Shown piece by piece: positions 1-7,578 of a stretch of 64,000 nucleotides of DNA (position 1 is the stretch's first letter; each line of letters begins with the position of its first letter). The notes beneath the pieces were generated by a model. The model was not told where the DNA came from and searched no databases. It was given only the letters and a program-made list of their open reading frames with translations. Location: assembly GCA_024403775.1 (NCBI GenBank), contig JAKSRE010000013.1, positions 1 to 64,000 on the forward strand, given 5' to 3'. The DNA comes from Clostridia bacterium (GTDB taxonomy: Bacteria; Bacillota; Clostridia; Saccharofermentanales; Saccharofermentanaceae). Made by a program: the position numbers and the translations under genes.

Positions 1-242
1 TGATCGCTGGTAAGCAGTCAATGTCTATCTTCAAGGATACACGTACACTTGCTTCTAAGGTAGTTGAGATGGTTGACGCTATCATGAAGGGTCAGACACC
101 TACAGTTAACGATACAAAGACATATGACAATGGTAAGCTCGTTGTTCCTTCATTCCTTTGTGAGCCAGTATTCGCTGACATCAACAACTATGAGGAACTC
201 CTTATCGAGTCAGGTTACTACAAGGCAGAAGATCTTAAGTAA
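1..242 (+). CDS. chvE: Multiple-monosaccharide ABC transporter substrate-binding protein (ChvE-like), 3' end only
   Basis: The gene enters from the left edge; its frame is open from base 3 and ends at a TAA at 240-242, leaving about 79 C-terminal residues. The visible part (IAGKQSMSIFKDTR, then a tail rich in Lys, Val and Pro ending in YYKAEDLK) resembles the C-terminal lobe of ChvE-type periplasmic-binding proteins, in which sugar is held between two Rossmann-like lobes. In a gram-positive cell it would be a lipoprotein, but the signal sequence lies outside the window. It sits directly upstream of the ATPase and permease genes of the same importer class, which is the main support for the assignment. 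Sugar specificity cannot be read from this fragment. The family call is likely; the symbol is less certain. Confidence 0.8.
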   Translation, partial: IAGKQSMSIFKDTRTLASKVVEMVDAIMKGQTPTVNDTKTYDNGKLVVPSFLCEPVFADINNYEELLIESGYYKAEDLK

Positions 243-282
243 TTCTGGTTTATAAGTAATTCAAATTAATATTGATTTTGGG

Positions 283-318
283 ATGTGCAGGTGGGGATTT
301 CTCACCTGCATATTTTTT
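283..318 (+). terminator. Intra-operon hairpin with U-tract between binding protein and ATPase genes
   Basis: TGCAGGTG (286-293) pairs with CACCTGCA (303-310) across a 9-nt loop and is followed by TATTTTTT. It looks like a partial intrinsic terminator or 3'-end stabilising hairpin. In binding-protein operons such elements usually make the binding protein more abundant than the membrane parts; that role is inferred here. Confidence 0.7.
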
Positions 319-358
319 ATTAAAAGACCTATAACAGAAGGTTTGGGGAGGTATATCA

Positions 359-1897
359 TTGGCTAATTACATTTTGGAAATGAAAAACATCACCAAAACA
401 TTCCCAGGCGTCAAGGCACTTGATAATGTAAATTTACAGGTTGAAGAAGGCGAGATTCACGCATTAGTTGGTGAGAACGGTGCTGGTAAATCAACACTTA
501 TGAACGTTTTAAGTGGTATTTATCCTTACGGCACATATGAAGGTGACATAGTTTACAAAGGTGAGGTATGTAACTTTCAGAAGATTAAGGATAGTGAAGC
601 AAAGGGAATTGTAATTATTCACCAAGAGCTTGCACTTATCCCATATATGTCAATCGGTGAGAATATGTTTCTCGGAAATGAGCGTGGCTCAAAGTATAAG
701 ATTGACTGGAATGAGACACACAGCAAAGCAACAGAATATTTGAGAATTGTCGGATTGAATGAGTCATCAGAGACTCTTGTCAAAGACATTGGTGTTGGAA
801 AGCAACAGTTAGTTGAGATTGCAAAAGCACTTGCAAAGGATGCTAAGTTATTAATATTGGATGAGCCTACTTCATCACTTAATGAAGAAGACTCTAAGGC
901 ACTTCTTGACTTATTACTTAAGTTTAAGAAACAGGGATTAACATCAATTATCATTACTCACAAGCTTAACGAGGTATCCTATGTAGCTGATAAGATTACG
1001 GTTATCCGTGACGGATCTACAATTGAGACTCTTGTTAAGGGTGTAGATGATTTTTCTGAAGACAGAATCATCAAGGGAATGGTAGGCCGTGAGCTTACAG
1101 ACCGATTCCCTAAGAGAGTTCCAAAAATCGGCGAAGTAATGCTCGAAGTAAAGGACTGGAATGTATATCATCCACTTTATATGGAGCAGAAGGTTGTTGA
1201 TAATGTATCTTTCAACGTAAAGCGTGGTGAGGTAGTAGGAATCTCTGGACTCATGGGCGCTGGTAGAACAGAGCTCGCTATGAGTATCTTCGGTCAGAGT
1301 TATGGTGAGAATATCTCAGGTACATTGATTATGAATGGCCAGGAGATGAATTTTAAGAATGTTCAAGATGCTATTAAGCACAAACTTGCATATGTTACTG
1401 AGGATCGTAAGGGTAACGGTCTTATCCTTAGTAACCCAATCAAGATTAATACAACACTTGCTAATCTTGATAAAGTAAGTAATCACTCAATCATCGATAA
1501 GGATAAAGAGTATCAGGCAGCTGTTGAATACAAAGAGAAATTGAGAACTAAGTGTCCATCAGTTGAACAGCTCGTAGGTAACCTTAGTGGTGGTAACCAG
1601 CAGAAGGTACTTCTTGCAAAGTGGATGTTTACAGATCCAGATGTTCTTATTCTCGATGAGCCAACAAGAGGTATCGACGTTGGTGCTAAATACGAAATCT
1701 ACTGCATTATTAACCAGCTTGTAGCAGAAGGTAAGTCAGTTATTATGATTTCTTCTGAGCTTCCAGAAGTTCTTGGTATGTGCGACAGAGTATATGTCAT
1801 GAATGAGGGAAGAATTGTTGGTGAAATGAATGCAGAAGATGCATCACAGGAAAAGATTATGTCCTGTATTTTGAATTCTAGTAGTAAAGGAGCTTAA
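359..1897 (+). CDS. mmsA: Multiple-monosaccharide ABC transporter ATP-binding protein
   Basis: A 512-residue tandem-ABC ATPase of the RbsA/XylG/GguA class that powers sugar import through the adjacent permease. The first nucleotide-binding domain has Walker [10 protein letters not shown] (about residues 39-47) and Walker [12 protein letters not shown]. The second has a degenerate Walker A (GLMGAGRTE, Lys to Arg), a good LSGGNQQK signature and [11 protein letters not shown], which is the usual asymmetry in this class. The start is TTG at 359, chosen because GGGGAGG at 344-350 is well placed and the residues after it ([20 protein letters not shown]) match the family N-terminus. The permease begins five bases after the stop, so the two are co-transcribed. 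Length is normal for the family. Confidence 0.93.
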   Translation: MANYILEMKNITKTFPGVKALDNVNLQVEEGEIHALVGENGAGKSTLMNVLSGIYPYGTYEGDIVYKGEVCNFQKIKDSEAKGIVIIHQELALIPYMSIGENMFLGNERGSKYKIDWNETHSKATEYLRIVGLNESSETLVKDIGVGKQQLVEIAKALAKDAKLLILDEPTSSLNEEDSKALLDLLLKFKKQGLTSIIITHKLNEVSYVADKITVIRDGSTIETLVKGVDDFSEDRIIKGMVGRELTDRFPKRVPKIGEVMLEVKDWNVYHPLYMEQKVVDNVSFNVKRGEVVGISGLMGAGRTELAMSIFGQSYGENISGTLIMNGQEMNFKNVQDAIKHKLAYVTEDRKGNGLILSNPIKINTTLANLDKVSNHSIIDKDKEYQAAVEYKEKLRTKCPSVEQLVGNLSGGNQQKVLLAKWMFTDPDVLILDEPTRGIDVGAKYEIYCIINQLVAEGKSVIMISSELPEVLGMCDRVYVMNEGRIVGEMNAEDASQEKIMSCILNSSSKGA

Positions 1898-1902
1898 TCG
1901 AT

Positions 1903-3093
1903 ATGGGCGATAGTAAAACTGCCGTATTTTTAAGAAAATACGCAATGGTACTTGTACTTGTCTGCGTTCTTGGCTTGTTCGCATTCTTAACAGGAGGTAA
2001 TATTCTTCGTCCGATGAATATTACAAGTTTGATTGCACAGAATGCTTATGTATTTATTCTTGCTGCTGGTATGCTTTTATGTATCTTAACTGGTGGTAAC
2101 ATTGACCTTTCTGTAGGTTCAATCGTATGTTTTACTGGTGCAGTAGGTGCAACTTTGATGGTTAAACTGGGATGTAACCCAGTTATCGCAGTTCTTGCAA
2201 TGGCTGTTGTAGGTGCTGCAATCGGAGCTTTCCAGGCTTTCTGGATTGCATATGTAAGAATCCCACCATTTATCGTAACACTCGCAGGAATGCTTGCTTT
2301 CCGTGGTTTGAGTAACGTTATTCTTAATGCAACTTCTATCTCTATTACAGAGCAGGAAGGTTTTGTTAAGGCTTTTGGTGGTGGTGCTAACTGCTATATT
2401 CCTGATGTATTTGGTATTCAAGGTTTTAACCTTACATGTTTCCTTATCGGACTTGTTGCAACAGTTATTTATGTAGCTCTTCAGATCAGAACACGAATCA
2501 ATCGTGCTAAGAAGGGTTACGAAGGTGAGAAGATGTCAGCTTTCCTCTTAAGAGTTATTCCAGTATCTGCAGCAATCATGTGGATTACAACAGAGCTCTC
2601 ACTCGACAGAGGTTTCCCAACAGTTCTTATCTGGATTATGGCTGTAGTTCTTATCTATGGTTACATCACAAGTAATACAGTTGTTGGTCGTACATTCTAC
2701 GCAGTAGGTGGTAACGAGAAGGCAACAAAGCTTTCTGGTATCAATACAAACAAGGTATTCTTCCTTGCTTATACAAATATGGGTCTTCTCTCAGCTGTTG
2801 CTGCAATGGTAACAATGGCAAGACTTACATCAGCTCAGCCTACAGCTGGTAACCAGTACGAGATGGATGCTATTGGTGCATGCTTCATCGGTGGTGCTTC
2901 AGCTTACGGTGGAATTGGTACAATCCCAGGCGTTATCATTGGTGCCATCCTCATGGGTGTTATCAATATGGGTATGTTCCTCTTAGGCGTATCACAGGAC
3001 TGGTGTAAGGTAGTTAAGGGTGCAGTTCTTCTTGCAGCTGTTATCTTTGACGTAGTATCAAAACGTAGAGGAAAGCTTATCGCTAAGAATTAA
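1903..3093 (+). CDS. mmsB: Multiple-monosaccharide ABC transporter permease
   Basis: A 396-residue polytopic membrane protein of the BPD_transp_2 (RbsC/XylH/GguB) family, forming the channel of the sugar importer. About ten hydrophobic segments are visible. The family-typical ILTGGNIDLSVGSIV comes after the second segment, and GGASAYGGIGTIPGVIIGA lies near the C-terminus. A charged cytoplasmic stretch (RTRINRAKKGYEGEKM) occurs near residues 195-211. The ribosome site AAAGGAG (1887-1893) lies inside the end of mmsA. The gene closes the operon and is followed by a strong hairpin terminator. Confidence 0.92.
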   Translation: MGDSKTAVFLRKYAMVLVLVCVLGLFAFLTGGNILRPMNITSLIAQNAYVFILAAGMLLCILTGGNIDLSVGSIVCFTGAVGATLMVKLGCNPVIAVLAMAVVGAAIGAFQAFWIAYVRIPPFIVTLAGMLAFRGLSNVILNATSISITEQEGFVKAFGGGANCYIPDVFGIQGFNLTCFLIGLVATVIYVALQIRTRINRAKKGYEGEKMSAFLLRVIPVSAAIMWITTELSLDRGFPTVLIWIMAVVLIYGYITSNTVVGRTFYAVGGNEKATKLSGINTNKVFFLAYTNMGLLSAVAAMVTMARLTSAQPTAGNQYEMDAIGACFIGGASAYGGIGTIPGVIIGAILMGVINMGMFLLGVSQDWCKVVKGAVLLAAVIFDVVSKRRGKLIAKN

Positions 3094-3143
3094 TAATACA
3101 AATTATCCTCCGATAGTTTTATTAGTAATAATAACCTTACAAA

Positions 3144-3185
3144 ATGGGCGTATCGTGTCTGGCAATCGGTACGCCCATATTTTTA
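3144..3185 (+). terminator. Rho-independent terminator of the sugar ABC operon
   Basis: ATGGGCGTA near 3144-3152 pairs with TACGCCCAT near 3170-3178, followed by ATTTTTAAA. Confidence 0.85.
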
Positions 3186-3201
3186 AATTAATGAGGCATT
3201 T

Positions 3202-3873
3202 ATGGGTAAATCCAAAGCAAAAGAAATTCTACTCAGAGTAGTAATACTCCTTTTTGGACTGACAATAGCACATCTGGGAGTAACTTTATTTTTACTTGCT
3301 GACATTGGTTCAGATCCATTCAACGTATTAATACAGGGATTATTCAGACAAAGCAATAAACTCCCCGCAGTAATAAGTGGAATACTTACACACGGAAGAG
3401 TTCATATCGTGATTTGTCTTTTGATTATTGTAGTTTTGCTGATTGTTGATCGTACATATGTGAGAATTGGAACAATCCTCTGCATGATCTGTGGTGGACC
3501 GATTATCGATTTCTTCAATATGATTTTGGGACCACTTTTCGAGGGGGAAATATCCCTTCTGATAAAGATAATAGTCAACATACTAGGCTGCGTTATTCTT
3601 GCCTTTGGTATGACTATTGTAATCAAGTCCGAGGCAGGCACAGGACCAAATGATTTGGTCGCAATCGTTATTAGCGATAAACTTAAATTCAAGTTTAGCT
3701 GGGTAAGGGTTGTTGTGGATTTATTTTTTGCATTATCCGGATTTATCCTAGGAGGGACAGTCGGATTAGGAACGATTATCTGTGCCTTTGTGGTCGGACC
3801 AGTTGCAGGTGCCTTTATGCCATTTAACGAAAAGCGGATAAAAGCACTAGTAGCCAGATTAATTAAGACTTGA
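3202..3873 (+). CDS. YczE/YyaS/YitT-like integral membrane protein
   Basis: A 223-residue protein with five or six hydrophobic helices. It begins KSKAKEILLRVVILLFGL and carries GVTLFLLADIGSDPFNVL near residue 26 and SEAGTGPNDLVAIVISDKL near residue 145. This internal repeat of a 'G-x-DP/PND' loop after a helix is typical of the YczE/YitT membrane family, whose transport or sensing role is poorly defined. The start ATG at 3202 has GAGG six bases upstream. Its 3' end overlaps the convergent bioY gene by 11 bp. The neighbourhood suggests a possible link to vitamin uptake, but nothing in the sequence proves a substrate. Confidence 0.7.
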   Translation: MGKSKAKEILLRVVILLFGLTIAHLGVTLFLLADIGSDPFNVLIQGLFRQSNKLPAVISGILTHGRVHIVICLLIIVVLLIVDRTYVRIGTILCMICGGPIIDFFNMILGPLFEGEISLLIKIIVNILGCVILAFGMTIVIKSEAGTGPNDLVAIVISDKLKFKFSWVRVVVDLFFALSGFILGGTVGLGTIICAFVVGPVAGAFMPFNEKRIKALVARLIKT

Positions 3874-4423
3874 GCGCCTTTCTAACTCTAGGAGCGATGA
3901 AGGATGCCAAAACAATCTTTATAAGATCACCAGGAATTGGTGTAACAAGGAAAGGAACAACGAGAGCTGCGAGGTCTCTTCCATCCTTGATATAAAGAAC
4001 AACTACGAGAATGTAGTAAGCAAATCCAATTGCATATAAAATAATAGTAGCAATTATATTAACGATAAGGAGTTGCCAGAACTTGGTAGCTCCTTTCTCA
4101 TATGCAAGACCAATGAGATAAGCACAAACAAGGAAACCAATGAAATATCCGAAAGTTGGATATAAAACATACTGTGGGCCACCACCCATTGTGAATACTG
4201 GAATTCCACATAATCCGATGAAGAGATAGAGAAGTACGCTGACTGTTGAGTTTCTCTTACCAAGAATTACAGCAGAAATCATTACAAAGAACCACTGCAG
4301 TGTCAAAGATACCATAGGAAGTGGAATCTTGATGAAAGCACCAACTGCGATTAATGCAGCTGATACAGCAATATAAGCCATTTCCTTAATTGTAAAGATG
4401 CTTTTCTTATTACTTGTAGACAT
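3863..4423 (-). CDS. bioY: Biotin transporter BioY (S component)
   Basis: A 186-residue, six-helix S component that captures biotin for an ECF-type importer or acts alone. Family signs are ISAALIAVGAFIKIPLPMV near the N-terminus, the loop GLCGIPVFTMGGGPQYVLYPTFGY, and a C-terminal IPGDLIKIVLASFIAPRVRKAL. No EcfA or EcfT genes are nearby, so it would have to use a shared module elsewhere. The gene is divergent from birA. Its start codon lies two bases from a BirA-type operator, and its ribosome site (AGAGG on the minus strand) falls inside that operator, so both transcription and translation initiation could be affected by repressor binding. Confidence 0.93.
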   Translation of the reverse strand: MSTSNKKSIFTIKEMAYIAVSAALIAVGAFIKIPLPMVSLTLQWFFVMISAVILGKRNSTVSVLLYLFIGLCGIPVFTMGGGPQYVLYPTFGYFIGFLVCAYLIGLAYEKGATKFWQLLIVNIIATIILYAIGFAYYILVVVLYIKDGRDLAALVVPFLVTPIPGDLIKIVLASFIAPRVRKALKS

Positions 4424-4425
4424 TA

Positions 4426-4456
4426 TTGTAAACCTCTTTTGCTTTTAAGTTTACAA
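4426..4456. promoter_or_regulatory. BirA operator 1 (bioY-proximal)
   Basis: TTGTAAAC (4426-4433), 15 bp, GTTTACAA (4449-4456). This is a perfect inverted repeat with the spacing of the gram-positive BirA box. It lies between the bioY -10 hexamer and the bioY start codon. Confidence 0.85.
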
Positions 4457-4457
4457 T

Positions 4458-4486
4458 AGAATAATGGTTAATGACATAATTGTCAA
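4458..4486 (-). promoter_or_regulatory. bioY promoter
   Basis: On the minus strand: TTGACA (complement of 4481-4486), 17 bp, TATTCT (complement of 4458-4463). The -35 box lies inside operator 2 and operator 1 begins just after the -10, so bound BirA would bracket the promoter. Confidence 0.75.
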
Positions 4487-4499
4487 CTACTGTTAGAAT
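4471..4499 (+). promoter_or_regulatory. birA promoter
   Basis: ATGACA (4471-4476), 17 bp, TAGAAT (4494-4499). The -10 falls within the spacer of operator 2, which implies autoregulation. Confidence 0.55.
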
Positions 4500-4510
4500 A
4501 AAGTTGACAA
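4480..4510. promoter_or_regulatory. BirA operator 2 (birA-proximal)
   Basis: TTGTCAAC (4480-4487), 15 bp, GTTGACAA (4503-4510). Same geometry as operator 1 with one substituted position per arm that keeps the symmetry. It covers the birA -10 and the bioY -35. Confidence 0.85.
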
Positions 4511-4530
4511 TTAAATTCCAAGAGGTAGTT

Positions 4531-5532
4531 ATGATTACAACAAAAGATTATGTAGTATCTGAACTGATTAAAAGTGATGATTATATATCAGGTGAGGCAT
4601 TAAGTTCCAAGCTTGGAATAAGCAGAGCTGCCATAAATTCTGCAGTTAAAGCCTTAAGACTTGAGGGTTATGATATCGAATCTTCAACCCGCAAGGGATA
4701 TTCTCTTAAGTCTAATCCAGATGTGTTGTCAGTAGGTGAGATGCTTGCATATCTTCCTGCTGAGAGACTTGATAAGGTCATTGTTCTTGATGAGACTGAT
4801 TCTACAAATAAAGTTCTCAAAGATATGGGTTCAGATGGTGCTCCTGAAGGAACAATTGTTATCGCAGACTGCCAGCTTAAGGGTAGAGGCAGACTTGGAA
4901 GATCTTTTTTGTCACCACATGGTAAAGGAATTTACTTTTCCTATCTGGTAAGACCTAAATCTAGAATTGATGAGATAAGCACAATCACTGCATGGACAGC
5001 GGTTGCAATCTCAAATGCCATTAATAATGTCTTTGGTGTAAAACCAGATATCAAATGGGTAAATGATCTTCTTATAAATAAAAAGAAGATTTGCGGAATA
5101 CTTACAGAATTGTCGCTTGAGACTGAGAGTGGGCATATTGATAATATTGTTATTGGTATTGGAATAAATGTTAATCATGATCCAGAAGATTTTCCTGAGG
5201 AACTTCGTGATATAGCTTCTAGTATCAGCTTTGAGTGCAAAAAGCATGAGTCACGTTCTAAACTTGCTTCTGAGATGGTAAAAGAGATGGATAAGTTAGT
5301 AGAATGCTGGGCTGATGGCAAGGAGATTTATCTTAATCAGTATCGCGAGAATTGCATCAATATTGGAAGAGATGTGGCATGTGTAAATATCCATGGCGAA
5401 GGTAATCCAAGACCTGGTAAGGCAATCGGAATAAATGATGATTTCTCAATCAGAATCGAATTTGAGGATGGCTCGGTTGAGAATCTCTCAAGTGGAGAGG
5501 TAAGTGTTCGTGGCCTCTATGGCTATGTCTGA
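4531..5532 (+). CDS. birA: Bifunctional biotin ligase / biotin operon repressor BirA
   Basis: A 333-residue class II biotin protein ligase that activates biotin to biotinyl-AMP, transfers it to carrier proteins, and represses biotin genes. Residues 1-60 form a winged helix (SGEALSSKLGISRAAINSAVKAL). The ligase core carries ETDSTNKVL, the adenylate-binding loop GRGRLGRSF (about residue 118) and KWVNDLLINKKKICGIL (about 175), where the common KWPND has Val for Pro. A C-terminal SH3-like part includes GIDDDFS-like and LSSGEVSVRG segments. ATG 4531 is preferred over an upstream in-frame ATG at 4480 because AAGAGGT is correctly spaced before it and the upstream start would lie inside operator 2. 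Confidence 0.93.
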   Translation: MITTKDYVVSELIKSDDYISGEALSSKLGISRAAINSAVKALRLEGYDIESSTRKGYSLKSNPDVLSVGEMLAYLPAERLDKVIVLDETDSTNKVLKDMGSDGAPEGTIVIADCQLKGRGRLGRSFLSPHGKGIYFSYLVRPKSRIDEISTITAWTAVAISNAINNVFGVKPDIKWVNDLLINKKKICGILTELSLETESGHIDNIVIGIGINVNHDPEDFPEELRDIASSISFECKKHESRSKLASEMVKEMDKLVECWADGKEIYLNQYRENCINIGRDVACVNIHGEGNPRPGKAIGINDDFSIRIEFEDGSVENLSSGEVSVRGLYGYV

Positions 5533-5579
5533 TTTTTAGCTACTCTTTAGTATCGATAGTATGTAGGAGAATTTTTTTT

Positions 5580-5653
5580 GTGGGATTCACTTAAAACAGG
5601 CATTTCATTCACTGAAGAGTGAATGAAGAGGGCAATCTAAGTGAATGAATCCC
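5580..5653 (-). repeat. Nested palindromic intergenic repeat, type A
   Basis: Outer arms GGGATTCACTT (5582-5592) and AAGTGAATGAATCCC (5639-5653) enclose a perfect inner hairpin TTCATTCACT-GAAG-AGTGAATGAA (5604-5627). Same-orientation half-sites are 22 bp apart on both sides. Read on the minus strand, it closely matches the first type A unit at 23538-23609, including GAAATGCCTGTTTTAAGTG. Confidence 0.85.
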
Positions 5654-5677
5654 GCCATCAAAAACCGCTCAATAAAA

Positions 5678-5716
5678 AACTTCCTCAGAAAACTAAATTC
5701 TGAGGAAGTTTTATTG
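5678..5716. terminator. Bidirectional terminator between birA and the VOC gene
   Basis: AAAAAACTTCCTCAGAA pairs with TTCTGAGGAAGTTTTATT. A-rich and T-rich flanks serve both convergent genes. Confidence 0.85.
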
Positions 5717-5744
5717 TTGTTGTTCGATGTCTGATATAAAAATA

Positions 5745-6167
5745 TCACTTAATTGAATTGATGTACTGCATCTGAAGGCTTGTCTCACCAATCATCATGA
5801 GCTCAATCTTCACACCATCTGGATCATGTGTCCAGCACTGCCAGTTACCATCGCCACCCTGCTTTGGAGCGTCATCCTGTGGAGCGCCAGTCTCAACAAT
5901 TCTTTTCCATGCCTCCTGAATGTCATCAACCTCAAGGCAGAGATGGAAGAAGCCTCTGTTCTTGTCGCTATATGGAATATCTGTTGTAGCACCATAGAAA
6001 AGCTCGACGAACTGAGTTCCACCAGCATACATATAAACAATCCATGGCTCACCCTTATCATTTGGAATATCGAAAGCCTTCTTAAATCCGAGAGAATTCT
6101 CATAGAAAGCGATAGTAGTCTCCATATCCTTAACATTAAATGCCGCATGGCCCAAACCCTTAATCAT
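5745..6167 (-). CDS. VOC/glyoxalase-family protein
   Basis: A 140-residue single-chain VOC protein made of two beta-alpha-beta-beta-beta units. Likely metal ligands are His in GLGHAAFNVKDM (residue 7), Glu in TQFVELFYG, His in GFFHLCLEV and Glu in VKIELMM, the glyoxalase I pattern. The annotation could be lactoylglutathione-lyase-like, methylmalonyl-CoA epimerase-like or another VOC isomerase; the sequence does not decide. TAAGGAGG precedes the ATG. It is monocistronic, convergent with birA and divergent from an aldo/keto reductase, which would fit small aldehyde detoxification (inference). Confidence 0.75.
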   Translation of the reverse strand: MIKGLGHAAFNVKDMETTIAFYENSLGFKKAFDIPNDKGEPWIVYMYAGGTQFVELFYGATTDIPYSDKNRGFFHLCLEVDDIQEAWKRIVETGAPQDDAPKQGGDGNWQCWTHDPDGVKIELMMIGETSLQMQYINSIK

Positions 6168-6269
6168 AAAAGCCTCCTTAAATGTTTATAAACATAGCCT
6201 ATCACAATATTTTCGTCTGATATTCAAGATATCTGCTTTAAAATGTCAGATTTGTGATTATTGTTTTTT

Positions 6270-6281
6270 CTTTTCGAAAAG
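6270..6281. promoter_or_regulatory. CTTTTCGAAAAG palindrome (copy 1)
   Basis: Exact 12-bp palindrome preceded by TTTTTT, about 100 bp upstream of the 6379 aldo/keto reductase and 57 bp upstream of a TATAAT (6338-6343). The same 12-mer recurs before pckA and tyrS. Confidence 0.55.
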
Positions 6282-6378
6282 TATCCCCAATTCAACAAAT
6301 TTACCAGAAATAGAAAATAATAAAAACTCCCCAATGATATAATTATCTGGTAAGAACGAATTTGCAGGAGGATAGATA

Positions 6379-7476
6379 ATGAGCATTTTTACTTCAGATA
6401 AGAAACTTGGTTTTGGAACTATGAGACTTCCTCTCCTTGATGCTACTAAGGAGACTTCAATTGACATTGAGCAGGCTTGTAGAATGGTAGATCATTTTAT
6501 CGAGCAGGGCTTTAACTATTTTGATACTGCCTGGATGTATCACGCTTTTGAGAGTGAGAATGCAGTTAAGAAAATCCTCGTTGACAGATATCCTCGTGAG
6601 GCATATACACTTGCAACCAAATTTCATATTGGTTTTGTAAAGAGTAGCGAGGAGAAAGAGACAGTTTTTAATACACAGCTTAAGAAGACTGGCGCTGGTT
6701 ATTTTGACTACTATCTTATCCATGATATTGAGACAGATAACTATGAAAAGTATATGGAATATGATGCTTTTAACTGGGCACTTGATAAAAAGGCAAAGGG
6801 CTTAATTAAGCATCTTGGATTCTCATATCATTCAGATGCTGTTTTGCTTGACAGAATTCTTACAGAACATCCAGAGATGGAATTCGTACAGCTTCAGCTC
6901 AACTACCTTGACTGGGAGTCTGAGAAGATTCAGTCCAGACTTAATTATGAGGTTGCATGTAAGCACAATATTCCTATTGTTGTAATGGAACCAGTTAAGG
7001 GTGGAATGCTTGTTAATGTTCCTGATTCAGTAAAGGATATGTTCAAGGCGCGTGAGCCTGAATTGTCTGTTCCTTCATGGGCAATCAGATACGTTGCTTC
7101 ACTTGATAATGTTGCAATGGTTCTCTCAGGTATGAGTAATATGGAGCAGATGATTGATAATACTTCTTATATGAAGGAGTTTAAGAAGCTTACTGAAGAA
7201 GAGATGGAACTTTGTAAGACTGCTGGTAAGATTATCTCAGGCGACATTAAGATTCCTTGCACAGGTTGTTCTTACTGTACTGAAGGCTGTCCAATTAATA
7301 TTTCTATTCCTAAGTTGTTCGCTCTTTATAACAGGGAAGGCGATAACTACGATGAAGTAGTAGCTGATGGTGGAAGAGCTGGTGACTGTATTGGATGTGG
7401 TCAGTGTGAAGGCATTTGTCCTCAGCATCTTAAGGTTATTGATTTACTTAAGGACGTAGCTAACAAGTACGAGTAA
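6379..7476 (+). CDS. Aldo/keto reductase with C-terminal 2x[4Fe-4S] ferredoxin domain
   Basis: A 365-residue protein. Residues 1-285 form an aldo/keto reductase barrel with the catalytic tetrad visible as Asp and Tyr in FDTAWMYHAF, Lys in LATKFHI and His in YYLIHDI. The C-terminus has two cluster-binding motifs, CTGCSYCTEGCP and CIGCGQCEGICP. This architecture is common in anaerobic Firmicutes and suggests electrons pass from or to ferredoxin rather than NADPH alone, though the substrate is unknown. GCAGGAGG lies nine bases before the ATG, and a terminator follows the gene. A related but distinct paralogue lies at 12164. Confidence 0.88.
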   Translation: MSIFTSDKKLGFGTMRLPLLDATKETSIDIEQACRMVDHFIEQGFNYFDTAWMYHAFESENAVKKILVDRYPREAYTLATKFHIGFVKSSEEKETVFNTQLKKTGAGYFDYYLIHDIETDNYEKYMEYDAFNWALDKKAKGLIKHLGFSYHSDAVLLDRILTEHPEMEFVQLQLNYLDWESEKIQSRLNYEVACKHNIPIVVMEPVKGGMLVNVPDSVKDMFKAREPELSVPSWAIRYVASLDNVAMVLSGMSNMEQMIDNTSYMKEFKKLTEEEMELCKTAGKIISGDIKIPCTGCSYCTEGCPINISIPKLFALYNREGDNYDEVVADGGRAGDCIGCGQCEGICPQHLKVIDLLKDVANKYE

Positions 7477-7497
7477 TTAAATAAAAATTAACATATT

Positions 7498-7534
7498 GTC
7501 CGGTTCTAGCGTAATAGAGCCGGACTTTTTTGTT
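7498..7534 (+). terminator. Rho-independent terminator
   Basis: GTCCGGTTCTA pairs with TAGAGCCGGAC, followed by TTTTTTGTT. Confidence 0.9.
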
Positions 7535-7578
7535 GTATAATTTATTTGAGAAGTTTCTAGGGGTAGGAGGACTGACTG

